This document shows, piece by piece, positions 4,972-6,205 of a stretch of 6,205 nucleotides of DNA. How positions within the stretch are numbered: position 1 is the first letter of the stretch; each line of letters begins with the position of its first letter. Under the pieces are notes generated by a model. It made no database searches. It was not told the DNA's origin and saw only the letters and a program-made list of their open reading frames with translations. Position numbers and translations under genes: made by a program. Source of the stretch: an uncultured Actinomycetes bacterium (lineage in GTDB: Bacteria > Actinomycetota > Actinomycetes > Nanopelagicales > Nanopelagicaceae); contig CAITKS010000030.1 in NCBI GenBank assembly GCA_903893085.1, forward strand, positions 1-6,205, given 5' to 3'.

Positions 4972-6205
4972 ATGTGGTCTAGAAATATTTCTTTCACCAA
5001 TGGTGAGTTACACCTGTCTGGAATATCTGCATCCAAATTGGCGAATGAATTTGGCACACCAGCATTCTTTATCGATGAAGCAGATTTTCGCGAGCGAGCA
5101 ACAGCTTGGAATAACGCACTTCGTGATGAGTTTGGTTCGCATGCCGGCACTGTTTATTACGCCGCAAAAGCCTTTATCTCGGTAGCGGTTGCGCAATGGA
5201 TTCGTGAAACTGGAATCGGAATCGATGTCTGCACTGGGGGAGAACTTGCAGTGGCACTTGCTGGTGGCATCGATCCAAAGAAAATCGAAGTTCACGGAAA
5301 CAATAAATCACTTTCCGAAATAGATCGAGCAGTATCTGTCGGAGTGAAAACAATCGTCATGGATTCACTGCACGAAATAGACCGCGTGGCAGCGATGGCG
5401 CGCAAACATGGCGTAGTTCAAGGTGTGATGTTGCGGTTAACTCCGGGCATTCAGGCTCATACTCACGAATCAATTTCGACTGCACATGAAGATGTGAAAT
5501 TTGGTTTCTCGATTGCAAGCGGCGCCGCATGGGCTGCGGTTGAGGCAACACTTGCTCATCCCGAACTTGAACTACGTGGCTTCCATTCGCATATTGGTTC
5601 GCAAATATTTGGTACTGAATCATTTGAATTGGCTGCTGATCGTTTGATTTCGCTCTTGGCCAAGTATCGCGATTCATATGGCAAGGAACTTCCTGAACTC
5701 GATCTGGGCGGAGGATATGGAATCGCCTATTTGCCTGAGGATGAAACTCTTGAACCAGGTGAAGTAATGCCAGCGTTGCGATCTGCAGTAACTAAGGGAT
5801 GCGAAAAACATAAATTAGCAATTCCTACTATTTCAATTGAGCCAGGACGCGCAATTGTTGGACCAACAACTTTTACTCTCTACGAAGTTGGAACAACTAA
5901 AGATGTCGTACTTGAAGATGGTGCAATCCGTCGTTACATATCTGTCGATGGCGGCATGAGCGATAACATCCGGCCATCTTTATATGATGCGCAATATCAC
6001 GCAGTAATTGCACAGCGTGCATCCAGTGCAAAAAATATTTCATCACGTGTTGTCGGTAAGCATTGCGAAACCGGAGATATCGTTATTCGCGATATCTCGC
6101 TGCCGGCAGATATCGCACCTGGTGATTTAATTGCGATTCCAGCAACGGGTGCATATGGCCGCAGCATGGCCAGCAATTACAACCATGTCCCGCGTCCTCC
6201 AGTTA
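4972..6205 (+). CDS. lysA: Diaminopimelate decarboxylase, C-terminus cut by window edge
   Basis: Catalyses the last step of lysine synthesis: meso-2,6-diaminopimelate to L-lysine plus CO2, with pyridoxal phosphate (PLP), in the cytoplasm. 411 residues are visible with no stop codon; actinobacterial LysA is commonly near 450, so about 30-50 residues are missing. Fold type III alanine-racemase-like barrel: Lys66 in YYAAKAF binds PLP. HSHIGSQ (205-211) and GGGYG (246-250) form the cofactor phosphate and ring site. EPGRAIVG (290-297) contacts phosphate and substrate. DGGMSDNIRPSLYD (326-339) and CETGD (365-369, catalytic Cys365 from the partner subunit) shape the substrate site. GAYGRSMASNYN (393-404) carries Tyr395. 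ATG at 4972 is supported by AGAGAGGA (4954-4961), which lies inside the last codons of argS and ends 10 nt upstream. The 5-nt gap indicates one transcript with argS. In related actinobacteria hom and thrC often follow. Confidence 0.96.
   Translation, partial: MWSRNISFTNGELHLSGISASKLANEFGTPAFFIDEADFRERATAWNNALRDEFGSHAGTVYYAAKAFISVAVAQWIRETGIGIDVCTGGELAVALAGGIDPKKIEVHGNNKSLSEIDRAVSVGVKTIVMDSLHEIDRVAAMARKHGVVQGVMLRLTPGIQAHTHESISTAHEDVKFGFSIASGAAWAAVEATLAHPELELRGFHSHIGSQIFGTESFELAADRLISLLAKYRDSYGKELPELDLGGGYGIAYLPEDETLEPGEVMPALRSAVTKGCEKHKLAIPTISIEPGRAIVGPTTFTLYEVGTTKDVVLEDGAIRRYISVDGGMSDNIRPSLYDAQYHAVIAQRASSAKNISSRVVGKHCETGDIVIRDISLPADIAPGDLIAIPATGAYGRSMASNYNHVPRPPV

Noticed and set aside
4944..5677. 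Several 61-106-codon open frames on both strands at the end of argS and within lysA
   Set aside because: All overlap lysA, which is open from 4972 to the window edge with PLP-binding and catalytic motifs in order.

Overview
The window looks like a chromosomal segment of a low-to-moderate GC freshwater planktonic actinobacterium. It most resembles the acI lineage (Nanopelagicales, e.g. 'Candidatus Planktophila/Nanopelagicus'). The evidence is an actinorhodopsin-type proton pump, a Streptomyces-numbered class I xylose isomerase, the actinobacterial argS-lysA gene pair, very short intergenic spaces, and start sites that look leaderless. The lineage is an inference; a Luna-clade (Microbacteriaceae) actinobacterium is the main alternative.

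Layout from left to right. (1) 1-166, minus: the N-terminus of an MFS exporter-like protein that runs off the left edge. (2) 167-422: the space between this gene and the rhodopsin. It holds a doubtful 71-codon minus-strand ORF, several dyad symmetries and the rhodopsin ribosome binding site. (3) 423-1184, plus: actinorhodopsin, followed by a strong GNRA-looped intrinsic terminator (1204-1237). (4) 1256-1522, plus: an unrecognised 88-residue small membrane protein starting 18 nt after the terminator stem. (5) 1540-1875, minus: a small helix-hairpin-helix protein that converges on gene 4. Upstream of it on the same strand is tRNA-Leu(UAG) (1893-1974). (6) 2118-3275, plus: xylose isomerase (xylA). 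(7) 3302-4966, plus: arginyl-tRNA synthetase (argS). (8) 4972-6205, plus: diaminopimelate decarboxylase (lysA), cut by the right edge about 30-50 residues before its expected end.

Functionally, the left half covers light-driven energy capture: a retinal proton pump with a putative carotenoid-antenna fenestration, and a small membrane protein beside it. The right half is house-keeping and sugar use. xylA feeds xylose into the pentose phosphate route. argS and lysA are coupled by a 5-nt gap, with the lysA ribosome binding site inside the end of argS. A short hairpin containing a TANNNT -10-like hexamer sits directly before the argS GTG codon, and a similar -10-to-start spacing precedes the helix-hairpin-helix gene. 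Both suggest leaderless transcripts. No mobile element, CRISPR array or clear novel multi-gene system is visible. The most interesting targets are the rhodopsin antenna site, the small membrane gene beyond the terminator, and the compact promoter arrangements.
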